Of a DNA stretch of 29,412 nucleotides, positions 10,905 through 23,029 are shown piece after piece. Numbering within the stretch: position 1 is the first letter of the stretch; the number at the start of each line of letters is the position of its first letter. The stretch is from Liolophura sinensis. Lineage: Eukaryota; Mollusca; Polyplacophora; Chitonida; Chitonidae. Below the pieces are notes generated by a model. The model made no database searches. It had not been told where the DNA came from and was given only the letters and a program-made list of their open reading frames with translations. The position numbers and the translations under genes are program-made. The stretch is taken from NCBI RefSeq assembly GCF_032854445.1, contig NW_027018414.1:1-29412 (forward strand), read 5' to 3'.

Positions 10905-10971
10905 AAGATTTGACATCTTCTGGGCTACCGAAGGGCACATAACTTATAATCAAAAGATGAATATAGTAATG

Positions 10972-11520
10972 ACCAGTCGCGATTGTACATAGTACATGTA
11001 GCCGATTTCAATTAACAAAAGGACCAGGCAAATATCCAAAAGTGGAAAAAATGTTCCAATGCTGCTGGTAAGAGGCTAATCCGACGTATTTTGTGACGAG
11101 AAATCGAATGGTGCAAACCGCGTTGCTCTCCGAGCAATACTTTTTGGCTGTAGCCACAATTGAATCATCAATTATGTCAAAATCACGTGCCCAGCAACGG
11201 CTCTTACTCCATGGAAACCAAGGAAATTTCCAATTTTTCAACAGCTGGAGATGCCTGACCCAATTGCGCATCTTTTGGCACCTTATTGATGTGGGTCAGT
11301 GTTCAATTGTACTTTTTACAGCAGACTGTATCAAGTACCTTGTGGTTTTTATATAAAAATGGTGTGGTTTTTCTACATGTAGATAAAGAGATTAAGTTTA
11401 TCTTCGACTTAGAAGTAAGACATTTGCTGGGTGAGTTAAATGGGCTTGGCCGAAAGATTTGACATCTTCTGGGCTACCGAAGGGCACATAACTTATAATC
11501 AAAAGATGAATATAGTAATG
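10972..11520. repeat. Monomer M21, class j
   Basis: 549 bp. T r62, G r163, A r199, C r258, G/A at r418/422. One extra T in 11141-11150. Confidence 0.95.
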
Positions 11521-12068
11521 ACCAGTCGCGATTGTACATAGTACATGTAGCCGATTTCAATTAGCAAAAGGACCAGGCAAATATCCAAAAGTGGAAAAAA
11601 TGTTCCAATGCTGCTGGTAAGAGGCTAATCCGACGTATTTTGTGACGAGAAATCGAATGGTGCAAACCGCGCTGCTCTCCGAGCAATACTTTTGGCTGTA
11701 GCCACAATTGAATCATCAATTATGTCAAAATCACGTGCCCAGCAACGGCTCTTACTCCATGGAAACCAAGGAAATTTGCAATTTTTCAACAGCTGGAGAT
11801 GCCTGACCCAATTGCGCATCTTTTGGCACCTTATTGATGTGGGTCAGTGTTCAATTGTACTTTTTACAGCAGACTGTATCAAGTACCTTGTGGTTTTTAT
11901 ATAAAAATGGTGTGGTTTTTCTACATGTAGATAAAGACATTGAGTTTATCTTCGACTTAGAAGTAAGACATTTGCTGGGTGAGTTAAATGGGCTTGGCCC
12001 AAAGATTTGACATCTTCTGGGCTACCGAAGGGCACATAACTTATAATCAAAAGATGAATATAGTAATG
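11521..12068. repeat. Monomer M22, class j
   Basis: 548 bp. T r62, G r163, A r199 plus C r152; C/G at r418/422. Second of two adjacent j copies. Confidence 0.95.
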
Positions 12069-12616
12069 ACCAGTCGCGATGGTACATAGTACATGTAGCC
12101 GATTTCAATTAGCAAAAGGACCAGGCAAAAATCCAAAAGTAAAAAAAATGCTCCAATCGTGCTGGTAAGAGGCTAATCCGACGTATTTTGTGACGAGAAA
12201 TCGAATGGTGCAAACCACGCTGCTCTCCGACCAATACTTTTGGCTGTAGCCACAATTGAATCATCATTTATGTCAAAATCACGTGCCCAGCAACGGCTCT
12301 TACTCCATGGAAACCAAGGAAATTTGCAATTTTTCAACACCTGGAGATGCCTGACCCAATTGCGCATCTTTTGGCACCTTATTGATGTGGGTCAGTGTTC
12401 AATTGTACTTTTTACAGCAGACTGTATCAAGTACCTTGTGGTTTTTATATAAAAATGGTGTGGTTTTTCTACATGTAGATAAAGAGATTAAGTTTATCTT
12501 CGACTTAGAAGTAAGACATTTGCTGGGTGAGTTAAATGGGCTTGGCCCAAAGATTTGACATCTTCTGGGCTACCGAAGGGCACATAACTTATAATCAAAA
12601 GTTGAATATAGTAATG
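12069..12616. repeat. Monomer M23, class g'
   Basis: 548 bp. G r13, r73-91 block, A at r149 (CCACGC), C r272. Confidence 0.95.
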
Positions 12617-13164
12617 ACCAGTCGCGATTGTACATAGTACATGTAGCCGATTTCAATTAGCAAAAGGACCAGGCAAAAATCCAAAAGTGGAAAAAATGTT
12701 CCAATGCTGCTGGTAAGAGGCTAATCTGACTTATTTTGTGACGAGAAATCGAATGCTGCAAACCGCGTTGCTCTCCGACCAATACTTTTGGCTGTAGCCA
12801 CAATTGAATGATCATTTATGTCAAAATCACGTGCCCAGCAACGGCTCTTACTCCATGGAAACCAAGGAAATTTGCAATTTTTCAACAGCTGGAGATGCCT
12901 GACCCAATTGCGCATCTTTTGGCACCTTATTGATGTGGGTCAGTGTTCAATTGTACTTTTTACAGCAGACTGTATCAAGTACCTTGTGGTTTTTATATAA
13001 AAATGGTGTGGTTTTTCTACATGTAGATAAAGAGATTAAGTTTATCTTCGACTTAGAAGTAAGACATTTGCTGGGTGAGTTAAATGGGCTTGGCCCAAAG
13101 ATTTGACATCTTCTGGGCTACCGAAGGGCACATAACTTATAATCAAAAGATGAATATAGTAATG
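12617..13164. repeat. Monomer M24, class t
   Basis: 548 bp. G r194, T r111, private CTGACTTA and AATGCTGC. Confidence 0.95.
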
Positions 13165-13712
13165 ACCAGTCGCGATTGTACATAGTACATGTAGCCGATT
13201 TCAATTAGCAAAAGGACCAGGCAAATATCCAAAAGTGGAAAAAATGTTCCAATGCTGCTGGTAAGAGGCTAATCCGACGTATTTTGTGACGAGAAATCGA
13301 ATGGTGCAAACCGCGTTGCTCTCCGAGCAATACTTTTGGCTGTAGCCACAATTGAATCATCAATTATGTCAAAATCACGTGCCCAGCAACGGCTCTTACT
13401 CCATGGAAACCAAGGAAATTTGCAATTTTTCAACAGCTGGAGATGCCTGACCCAATTGCGCATCTTTTGGCACCTTATTGATGTGGGTCAGTGTTCAATT
13501 GTACTTTTTACAGCAGACTGTATCAAGTACCTTGTGTTTTTTATATAAAAATGGTGTGGTTTTTCTACATGTAGATAAAGACATTGAGTTTATCTTCGAC
13601 TTAGAAGTAAGACATTTGCTGGGTGAGTTAAATGGGCTTGGCCCAAAGATTTGACGTCTTCTGGGCTACCGAAGGGCACATAACTTATAATCAAAAGTTG
13701 AATATAGTAATG
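13165..13712. repeat. Monomer M25, class j
   Basis: 548 bp. T r62, G r163, A r199, T r373, G r492. The right part resembles that of M14, and like M14 it precedes a g copy. Confidence 0.95.
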
Positions 13713-14260
13713 ACCAGTCGCGATGGTACATAGTAGATGTAGCCGATTTCAATTAGCAAAAGGACCAGGCAAAAATCCAAAAGTAAAAAAAATGCTCCAA
13801 TCGTGCTGGTAAGAGGCTAATCCGACGTATTTTGTGACGAAAAATCGAATGGTGCAAACCGCGCTGCTCTCCGACCAATACTTTTGGCTGTAGCCACAAT
13901 TGAATCATCATTTATGTCAAAATCACGTGCCCAGCAACGGCTCTTACTCCATGGAAACCAAGGAAATTTGCAATTTTTCAACAGCTGGAGATGCCTGACC
14001 CAATTGCGCATCTTTTGGCACCTTATTGATGTGGGTCAGTGTTCAATTGTACTTTTTACAGCAGACTGTATCAAGTACCTTGTGTTTTTTATATAAAAAT
14101 GGTGTGGTTTTTCTACATGTAGATAAAGACATTGAGTTTATCTTCGACTTAGAAGTAAGACATTTGCTGGGTGAGTTAAATGGGCTTGGCCCAAAGATTT
14201 GACATCTTCTGGGCTACCGAAGGGCACATAACTTATAATCAAAAGTTGAATATAGTAATG
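13713..14260. repeat. Monomer M26, class g
   Basis: 548 bp. G r13, r73-91 block, C r152, T r373. Private G at r24 (TAGTAGATG) and GACGAAAAAT. Confidence 0.95.
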
Positions 14261-14808
14261 ACCAGTCGCGATTGTACATAGTATATGTAGCCGATTTCAA
14301 TTAGCAAAAGGACCAGGCAAAAATCCAAAAGTGGAAAAAATGTTCCAATGCTGCTGGTAAGAGGCTAATCTGACGTATTTTGTGACGAGAAATCGAATGG
14401 TGCAAACCGCGTTGCTCTCCGACCAATACTTTTGGCTGTAGCCACAATTGAATCATCATTTATGTCAAAATCACGTGCCCAGCAACGGCTCTTACTCCAT
14501 GGAAACCAAGGAAATTTGCAATTTTTCAACACCTGGAGATGCCTGACCCAATTGCGCATCTTTTGGCACCTTATTGATGTGGGTCAGTGTTCAATTGTAC
14601 TTTTTACAGCAGACTGTATGAAGTACCTTGTGGTTTTTATATAAAAATGGTGTGGTTTTTCTACATGTAGATAAAGAGATTAAGTTTATCTTCGACTTAG
14701 AAGTAAGACATTTGCTGGGTGAGTTAAATGGGCTTGGCCCAAAGATTTGACATCTTCTGGGCTACCGAAGGGCACATAACTTATAATCAAAAGATGAATA
14801 TAGTAATG
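14261..14808. repeat. Monomer M27, class k
   Basis: 548 bp. T r24, T r111, C r272, G r360, A r534. Confidence 0.95.
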
Positions 14809-15356
14809 ACCAGTCGCGATTGTACATAGTACATGTAGCCGATTTCAATTAGCAAAAGGACCAGGCAAATATCCAAAAGTGGAAAAAATGTTCCAATGCT
14901 GCTGGTAAGAGGCTAATCCGACGTATTTTGTGACGAGAAATCGAATGGTGCAAACCGCGTTGCTCTCCGAGCAATACTTTTGGCTGTAGCCACAATTGAA
15001 TCATCAATTATGTCAAAATCACGTGCCCAGCAACGGCTCTTACTCCATGGAAACCAAGGAAATTTGCAATTTTGCAACAGCTGGAGATGCCTGACCCAAT
15101 TGCGCATCTTTTGGCACCTTATTGATGTGGGTCAGTGTTCAATTGTACTTTTTACAGCAGACTGTATCAAGTACCTTGTGGTTTTTATATAAAAATGGTG
15201 TGGTTTTTCTACATGTAGATAAAGACATTGAGTTTATCTTCGACTTAGAAGTAAGACATTTGCTGGGTGAGTTAAATGGGCTTGGCCCAAAGATTTGACA
15301 TCTTCTGGGCTACCGAAGGGCACATAACTTATAATCAAAAGATGAATATAGTAATG
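14809..15356. repeat. Monomer M28, class j
   Basis: 548 bp. T r62, G r163, A r199, C/G at r418/422, private TTTTGCAAC. Confidence 0.95.
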
Positions 15357-15904
15357 ACCAGTCGCGATTGTACATAGTACATGTAGCCGATTTCAATTAG
15401 CAAAAGGACCAGGCAAATATCCAAAAGTGGAAAAAATGTTCCAATGCTGCTGGTAAGAGGCTAATCCGACGTATTTTGTGACGAGAAATCGAATGGTGCA
15501 AACAGCGTTGCTCTCCGACCAATACTTTTGGCTGTAGCCACAATTGAATCATCAATTATGTCAAAATCACGTGCCCAGCAACGGCTCTTACTCCATGGAA
15601 ACCAAGGAAATTTACAATTTTTCAACACCTGGAGATGCCTGGCCCAATTGCGCATCTTTTGGCACCTTATTGATGTGGGTCAGTGTTCAATTGTACTTTT
15701 TACAGCAGACTGTATCAAGTACCTTGTGTTTTTTATATAAAAATGGTGTGGTTTTTCTACATGTAGATAAAGAGATTAAGTTTATCTTCGACTTAGAAGT
15801 AAGACATTTGCTGGGTGAGTTAAATGGGCTTGGCCCAAAGATTTGACATCTTCTGGGCTACCGAAGGGCACATAACTTATAATCAAAAGTTGAATATAGT
15901 AATG
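15357..15904. repeat. Monomer M29, class c with part of j
   Basis: 548 bp. T r62 and A r199 but C at r163; A r258, C r272, G r286, T r373. Private ACAGCG. The right part begins the 1,643-bp-period duplication. Confidence 0.95.
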
Positions 15905-16451
15905 ACCAGTCGCGATTGTACATAGTACATGTAGCCGATTTCAATTAGTAAAAGGACCAGGCAAAAATCCAAAAGTGGAAAAAATGTTCCAATGCTGCTG
16001 GTAAGAGGCTAATCTGACGTATTTTGTGACGAGAAATCGAATGGTGCAAACCGCGTTGCTCTCCGACCAATACTTTTGGCTGTAGCCACAATTGAATCAT
16101 CATTTATGTCAAAATCACGTGCCCAGCAACGGCTCTTACTCCATGGAAACCAAGGAAATTTCCAATTTTTCAACACCTGGAGATGCCTGACCCAATTGCG
16201 CATCTTTTGGCACCTTATTGATGTGGGTCAGTGTTCAATTTTTTTTTTACAGCAGACTGTATCAAGTACCTTGTGGTTTTTATATAAAAATGGTGTGGTT
16301 TTTCTACATGTAGATAAAGAGATTAAGTTTATCTTCGACTTAGAAGTAAGACATTTGCTGGGTGAGTTAAATGGGCTTGGCCCAAAGATTTGACATCTTC
16401 TGGGCTACCGAAGGGCACATAACTTATAATCAAAAGTTGAATATAGTAATG
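15905..16451. repeat. Monomer M30, class l
   Basis: 547 bp. T r45, T r111, C r258, C r272. The GTAC of the usual TTGTACTTTTT is gone, leaving ten T in a row. Differs from M33 at one base. Confidence 0.95.
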
Positions 16452-16999
16452 ACCAGTCGCGATGGTACATAGTACATGTAGCCGATTTCAATTAGCAAAA
16501 GGACCAGGCAAAAATCCAAAAGTAAAAAAAATGCTCCAATCGTGCTGGTAAGAGGCTAATCCGACGTATTTTGTGACGAGAAATCGAATGGTGCAAACCG
16601 CGCTGCTCTCCGACCAATACTTTTGGCTGTAGCCACAATTGAATCATCATTTATGTCAAAATCACGTGCCCAGCAACGGCTCTTACTCCATGGAAACCAA
16701 GGAAATTTGCAATTTTTCAACACCTGGAGATGCCTGACCCAATTGCGCATCTTTTGGCACCTTATTGATGTGGGTCAGTGTTCAATTGTACTTTTTACAG
16801 CAGACTGTATCAAGTACCTTGTGGTTTTTATATAAAAATGGTGTGGTTTTTCTACATGTAGATAAAGAGATTAAGTTTATCTTCGACTTAGAAGTAAGAC
16901 ATTTGCTGGGTGAGTTAAATGGGCTTGGCCCAAAGATTTGACATCTTCTGGGCTACCGAAGGGCACATAACTTATAATCAAGAGATGAATATAGTAATG
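16452..16999. repeat. Monomer M31, class g
   Basis: 548 bp. G r13, r73-91 block, C r152, C r272, G r531 (AGAGATG). Reads identical to M34. Confidence 0.95.
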
Positions 17000-17547
17000 A
17001 CCAGTCGCGATTGTACATAGTACATGTAGCCGATTTCAAATAGCAAAAGGACCAGGCAAATATCCAAAAGTGGAAAAAATGTTCCAATGCTGCTGGTAAG
17101 AGGCTAATCCGACGTATTTTGTGACGAGAAATCGAATGGTGCAAACCGCGTTGCTCTCCGAGCAATACTTTTGGCTGTAGCCACAATTGAATCATCATTT
17201 ATGTCAAAATCACGTGCCCAGCAACGGCTCTTACTCCATGGAAACCAAGGAAATTTACAATTTTTCAACAGCTGGAGATGCCTGGCCCAATTGCGCATCT
17301 TTTGGCACCTTATTGATGTGGGTCAGTGTTCAATTGTACTTTTTACAGCAGACTGTATCAAGTACCTTGTGTTTTTTATATAAAAATGGTGTGGTTTTTC
17401 TACATGTAGATAAAGAGATTAAGTTTATCTTCGACTTAGAAGTAAGACATTTGCTGGGTGAGTTAAATGGGCTTGGCCCAAAGATTTGACATCTTCTGGG
17501 CTACCGAAGGGCACATAACTTATAATCAAAAGTTGAATATAGTAATG
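17000..17547. repeat. Monomer M32, class c with part of j
   Basis: 548 bp. T r62, G r163, A r258, G r272, G r286, T r373. Private A at 17040. From r273 on it matches M29. Confidence 0.95.
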
Positions 17548-18094
17548 ACCAGTCGCGATTGTACATAGTACATGTAGCCGATTTCAATTAGTAAAAGGAC
17601 CAGGCAAAAATCCAAAAGTGGAAAAAATGTTCCAATGCTGCTTGTAAGAGGCTAATCTGACGTATTTTGTGACGAGAAATCGAATGGTGCAAACCGCGTT
17701 GCTCTCCGACCAATACTTTTGGCTGTAGCCACAATTGAATCATCATTTATGTCAAAATCACGTGCCCAGCAACGGCTCTTACTCCATGGAAACCAAGGAA
17801 ATTTCCAATTTTTCAACACCTGGAGATGCCTGACCCAATTGCGCATCTTTTGGCACCTTATTGATGTGGGTCAGTGTTCAATTTTTTTTTTACAGCAGAC
17901 TGTATCAAGTACCTTGTGGTTTTTATATAAAAATGGTGTGGTTTTTCTACATGTAGATAAAGAGATTAAGTTTATCTTCGACTTAGAAGTAAGACATTTG
18001 CTGGGTGAGTTAAATGGGCTTGGCCCAAAGATTTGACATCTTCTGGGCTACCGAAGGGCACATAACTTATAATCAAAAGTTGAATATAGTAATG
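17548..18094. repeat. Monomer M33, class l
   Basis: 547 bp. Ten-T run and T r45, as in M30. Only private change is T at 17643 (GCTTGTAAG). Confidence 0.95.
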
Positions 18095-18642
18095 ACCAGT
18101 CGCGATGGTACATAGTACATGTAGCCGATTTCAATTAGCAAAAGGACCAGGCAAAAATCCAAAAGTAAAAAAAATGCTCCAATCGTGCTGGTAAGAGGCT
18201 AATCCGACGTATTTTGTGACGAGAAATCGAATGGTGCAAACCGCGCTGCTCTCCGACCAATACTTTTGGCTGTAGCCACAATTGAATCATCATTTATGTC
18301 AAAATCACGTGCCCAGCAACGGCTCTTACTCCATGGAAACCAAGGAAATTTGCAATTTTTCAACACCTGGAGATGCCTGACCCAATTGCGCATCTTTTGG
18401 CACCTTATTGATGTGGGTCAGTGTTCAATTGTACTTTTTACAGCAGACTGTATCAAGTACCTTGTGGTTTTTATATAAAAATGGTGTGGTTTTTCTACAT
18501 GTAGATAAAGAGATTAAGTTTATCTTCGACTTAGAAGTAAGACATTTGCTGGGTGAGTTAAATGGGCTTGGCCCAAAGATTTGACATCTTCTGGGCTACC
18601 GAAGGGCACATAACTTATAATCAAGAGATGAATATAGTAATG
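18095..18642. repeat. Monomer M34, class g
   Basis: 548 bp. Duplicate of M31, including G r531. Confidence 0.95.
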
Positions 18643-19190
18643 ACCAGTCGCGATTGTACATAGTACATGTAGCCGATTTCAATTAGCAAAAGGACCAGGC
18701 AAATATCCAAAAGTGGAAAAAATGTTCCAATGCTGCTGGTAAGAGGCTAATCCGACGTATTTTGTGACGAGAAATCGAATGGTGCAAACCGCGTTGCTCT
18801 CCGAGCAATACTTTTGGCTGTAGCCACAATTGAATCATCAATTATGTCAAAATCACGTGCCCAGCAACGGCTCTTACTCCATGGAAACCAAGGAAATTTA
18901 CAATTTTTCAACACCAGGAGATGCCTGACCCAATTGCGCATCTTTTGGCACCTTATTGATGTGGGTCAGTGTTCAATTGTACTTTTTACAGCAGACTGTA
19001 TCAAGTACCTTGTGGTTTTTATATAAAAATGGTGTGGTTTTTCTACATGTAGATAAAGACATTGAGTTTATCTTCGACTTAGAAGTAAGACATTTGCTGG
19101 GTGAGTTAAATGGGCTTGGCCCAAAGATTTGACATCTTCTGGGCTACCGAAGGGCACATAACTTATAATCAAAAGTTGAATATAGTAATG
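18643..19190. repeat. Monomer M35, class j with A at r258
   Basis: 548 bp. T r62, G r163, A r199, A r258, but A (not G) at r286. Private ACACCAGG. Confidence 0.95.
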
Positions 19191-19738
19191 ACCAGTCGCG
19201 ATTGTACATAGTACATGTAGCGGAATTCAATGAGCAAAAGGACCAGGCAAAAATCCAAAAGTGGAAAAAATGTTCCAATGCTGCTGGTAAGAGGCTAATC
19301 CGACGTATTTTGTGACGAGAAATCGAATGGTGCAAACCGCGTTGCTCTCCGACCAATACTTTTGGCTGTAGCCACAATTGAATGATCATTTATGTCAAAA
19401 TCACGTGCCCAGCAACGGCTCTTACTCCATGGAAACCAAGGAAATTTGCAATTTTTCAACAGCTGGAGATGCCTGACCCAATTGCGCATCTTTTGGCACC
19501 TTATTGATGTGGGTCAGTGTTCAATTGTACTTTTTACAGCAGACTGTATCAAGTACCTTGTGGTTTTTATATAAAAATGGTGTGGCTTTTCTACATGTAG
19601 ATAAAGAGATTAAGTTTATCTTCGACTTAGAAGTAAGACATTTGCTGGGTGAGTTAAATGGGCTTGGCCCAAAGATTTGACATCTTCTGGGCTACCGAAG
19701 GGCACATAACTTATAATCAAAAGTTGAATATAGTAATG
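19191..19738. repeat. Monomer M36, class t
   Basis: 548 bp. G r194. Three private substitutions at 19222, 19225 and 19232 create a GAATTC site. Private GTGGCTTTTC. Confidence 0.95.
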
Positions 19739-20286
19739 ACCAGTCGCGATTGTACATAGTACATGTAGCCGATTTCAATTAGCAAAAGGACCAGGCAAAA
19801 ATCCAAAAGTGGAAAAAATGTTCCAATGCTGCTGGTAAGAGGCTAATCCGACGTATTTTGTGACGAGAAATCGAATGGTGCAAACCGCGTTGCTCTCCGA
19901 CCAATACTTTTGGCTGTAGCCACAATTGAATCATCATTTATGTCAAAATCACGTGCCCAGCAACGGCTCTTACTCCATGGAAACCAAGGAAATTTGCAAT
20001 TTTTCAACAGCTGGAGATGCCTGACCTAATTGCGCATCTTTTGGCACCTTATTGATGTGGGTCAGTGTTCAATTGTACTTTTTACAGCAGACTGTATCAA
20101 GTACCTTGTGTTTTTTATATAAAAATGGTGTGGTTTTTCTACATGTAGATAAAGACATTGAGTTTATCTTCGACTTAGAAGTAAGACATTTGCTGGGTGA
20201 GTTAAATGGGCTTGGCCCAAAGATTTGACGTCTTCTGGGCTACCGAAGGGCACATAACTTATAATCAAAAGTTGAATATAGTAATG
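19739..20286. repeat. Monomer M37, class u
   Basis: 548 bp. T r373, C/G at r418/422, G r492, private GACCTAATT. Confidence 0.95.
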
Positions 20287-20834
20287 ACCAGTCGCGATGG
20301 TACATAGTACATGTAGCCGATTTCAATTAGCAAAAGGACCAGGCAAAAATCCAAAAGTGGAAAAAATGTTCCAATGCTGCTGGTAAGAGGCTAATCCGAC
20401 GTATTTTGTGACGAGAAATCGAATGGTGCAAACCGCGTTGCTCTCCGACCAATACTTTTGGCTGTAGCCACAATTGAATCATCATTTATGTCAAAATCAC
20501 GTGCCCAGCAACGGCTCTTACTCCATGGAAACCAAGGAAATTTCCAATTTTTCAACACCTGGAGATGCCTGACCCAATTGCGCATCTTTTGGCACCTTAT
20601 TGATGTGGGTCAGTGTTCAATTGTACTTTTTACAGCAGACTGTATCAAGTACCTTGTGTTTTTTATATAAAAATGGTGTGGTTTTTCTACATGTAGATAA
20701 AGAGAATAAGTTTATCTTCGACTTAGAAGTAAGACATTTTCTGGGTGAGTTAAATGGGCTTGGCCCAAAGATTTGACATCTTCTGGGCTACCGAAGGGCA
20801 CATAACTTATAATCAAAAGTTGAATATAGTAATG
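20287..20834. repeat. Monomer M38, class u with the r13 G of class g
   Basis: 548 bp. G at r13 without the r73-91 block; C r258, C r272, T r373. Private AGAATAAG and ATTTTCTGG. Looks recombinant. Confidence 0.95.
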
Positions 20835-21382
20835 ACCAGTCGCGATTGTACATAGTACATGTAGCCGATTTCAATTAGCAAAAGGACCAGGCAAAAATCC
20901 AAAAGCGGAAAAAATGTTCCAATGCTGCTGGTAAGAGGCTAATCCGACGTATTTTGTGACGAGAAATCGAATGGTGCAAACCGCGTTGCTCTCCGACCAA
21001 TACTTTTGGCTGTAGCCACAATTGAATCATCAATTATGTCAAAATCACGTGCCCAGCAACGGCTCTTACTCCATGGAAACCAAGGAAATTTACAATTTTT
21101 CAACACCTGGAGATGCCTGGCCCAATTGCGCATCTTTTGGCACCTTATTGATGTGGGTCAGTGTTCAATTGTACTTTTTACAGCAGACTGTATGAAGTAC
21201 CTTGTGTTTTTTATATAAAAATGGTGTGGTTTTTCTACATGTAGATAAAGAGATTAAGTTTATCTTCGACTTAGAAGTAAGACATTTGCTGGGTGAGTTA
21301 AATGGGCTTGGCCCAAAGATTTGACATCTTCTGGGCTACCGAAGGGCACATAACTTATAATCAAAAGTTGAATATAGTAATG
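20835..21382. repeat. Monomer M39, class c
   Basis: 548 bp. A r199, A r258, C r272, G r286, G r360, T r373. Private AAGCGG. Confidence 0.95.
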
Positions 21383-21933
21383 ACCAGTCGCGATTGTACA
21401 TAGTACATGTAGCCGATTTCAATTAGCAAAAGGACCAGGCAAAAATCCAAAAGTGGAAAAAATGTTCCAATGCTGCTGGTAAGAGGCTAATCTGACGTAT
21501 TTTGTGACGAGAAATCGAATGGTGCAAACCGCGTTGCTCTCCGACCAATACTTTTTGGCTGTAGCCACAATTGAATCATCATTTATGTCAAAAATCACGT
21601 GCCCAGCAAACGGCTCTTACTCCATGGAAACCAAGGAAATTTGCAATTTTTCAACAGCTGGAGATGCCTGACCCAATTGCGCATCTTTTGGCACCTTATT
21701 GATGTGGGTCAGTGTTCAATTGTACTTTTTACAGCAGACTGTATCAAGTACCTTGTGGTTTTTATATAAAAATGGTGTGGTTTTTCTACATGTAGATAAA
21801 GAGATTAAGTTTATCTTCGACTTAGAAGTAAGACATTTGCTGGGTGAGTTAAATGGGCTTGGCCCAAAGATTTGACATCTTCTGGGCTACCGAAGGGCAC
21901 ATAACTTATAATCAAAAGATGAATATAGTAATG
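21383..21933. repeat. Monomer M40, class i
   Basis: 551 bp. T r111, G r272, A r534, as M20. Three one-base insertions in runs between about 21551 and 21610 mark the end of the low-indel segment. Confidence 0.95.
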
Positions 21934-22482
21934 ACCAGTCGCGATGGTACATAGTACATGTAGCCGATTTCAATTAGCAAAAGGACCAGGCAAAAATCCA
22001 AAAGTAAAAAAATGCTCCAATCGTGCTGGTAAGAGGCTAATCCGACGTATTTTGTGACGAGAAATCGAATGGTGCAAACCACGCTGCTCTCCGACCAATA
22101 CTTTTGGCTTGTAGCCACAATTGAATCATCATTTATGTCAAAATCACGTGCCCAGCAACGGCTCTTACTCCATGGAAACCAAGGAAATTTGCATTTTTCA
22201 ACAGCTGGGAGATGCCTGACCCAATTGCGCATCTTTTGGCACCTTATTGATGTGGGTCAGTGTTCAATTGTACTTTTTACAGCAGACTGTATCAAGTACC
22301 TTGTGGTTTTTATATAAAAATGGTGTGGTTTTTCTACATGTAGATAAAGAGATTAAGTTTATCTTCGACTTAGAAGTAAGACATTTGCTGGGTGAGTTTA
22401 AATGGGCTTGGCCCAAAGATTTGACATCTTCTGGCTACCGAAGGGCACATATACTTATAATCAAAAGTTGAATATAGTAATG
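21934..22482. repeat. Monomer M41, class g'
   Basis: 549 bp. G r13, r73-91 block (one A short), A r149. Several private indels. Confidence 0.95.
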
Positions 22483-23029
22483 ACCAGTCGCGGATTGTAC
22501 ATAGTACATGTAGCCGATTTCAATTAGCAAAAGGACCAGGCAAAAATCCAAAAGTGGAAAAAATGTTCCAATACTGCTGGAAAGAGGCTAATCTGACGTA
22601 TTTTTGTGACGAGAAATCGAATGGTGCAAACCGCGTTGCTCTCCGACCAATACTTTTGGCTGTTAGCCACATTGAATGATCATTTATGTCAAATCACGTG
22701 CCCAGCAACGGCTCTTACTCCATGGAAACCAAGGAATTTGCAATTTTTCAACAGCTGGAGATTGCCTGACCCAATTGCGCATCTTTTGGCACCTTATTGA
22801 TGTGGGTCAGTGTTCAATTGTACTTTTTACAGCAGACTGTATCAAGTACCTTGTGGTTTTTATATAAAAATGGTGTGGTTTTTCTACATGTAGATAAAGA
22901 GATTAAGTTTATCTTCGACTTAGAAGTAAGACATTTGCTGGGTGAGTTAAATGGCTTGGCCAAAGATTTGACATCTTCTGGGCTACCGAAGGGCACATAA
23001 CTTATAATCAAAAGATGAATATAGTAATG
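22483..23029. repeat. Monomer M42, class t
   Basis: 547 bp. G r194, A r90, T r111, CTGGAAAGAGG (shared with M52), A r534. Many private indels. Confidence 0.95.

Larger units (their letters stand above)
10424..10971. repeat. Monomer M20, class i (reference copy)
   Basis: 548 bp. Used for relative numbering. T r111, G r272, A r534. 14 CpG against about 21.6 expected from its base counts, a ratio near 0.65. Confidence 0.95.
15629..17039. repeat. Recent segmental duplication, left copy
   Basis: About 1.41 kb, from the last part of M29 through all of M30 and M31 into the start of M32. It matches the segment 1,643 bp downstream with a single difference that I can see, G at 16000 against T at 17643. 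Both copies share the rare ten-T run, T at r45 and G at r531. Confidence 0.85.
17272..18682. repeat. Recent segmental duplication, right copy
   Basis: Partner of the segment 1,643 bp upstream, covering the last part of M32, all of M33 and M34, and the start of M35. The left limit is set by the r272 site, which is C in M29 and G in M32. The right limit is set by a private A at 17040 in M32 that M35 lacks. Confidence 0.85.
9101..21550. other. Low-indel segment of the array
   Basis: From the end of M17 to the start of M40 almost every monomer is exactly 548 bp. The exceptions are M21 (549, one extra T in 11141-11150) and M30 and M33 (547, the shared ten-T allele). On both sides nearly every copy carries private one-base gains or losses, mostly in homopolymers, with lengths of 544-554. 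The sharp contrast within one homogenised family suggests a difference in read support or polishing. Confidence 0.7.

Noticed and set aside
15544-15846. 100- to 109-codon frames in a few monomers
   Set aside because: They differ from neighbours only by an indel or a start-codon variant that extends a frame, and they are not conserved between copies.
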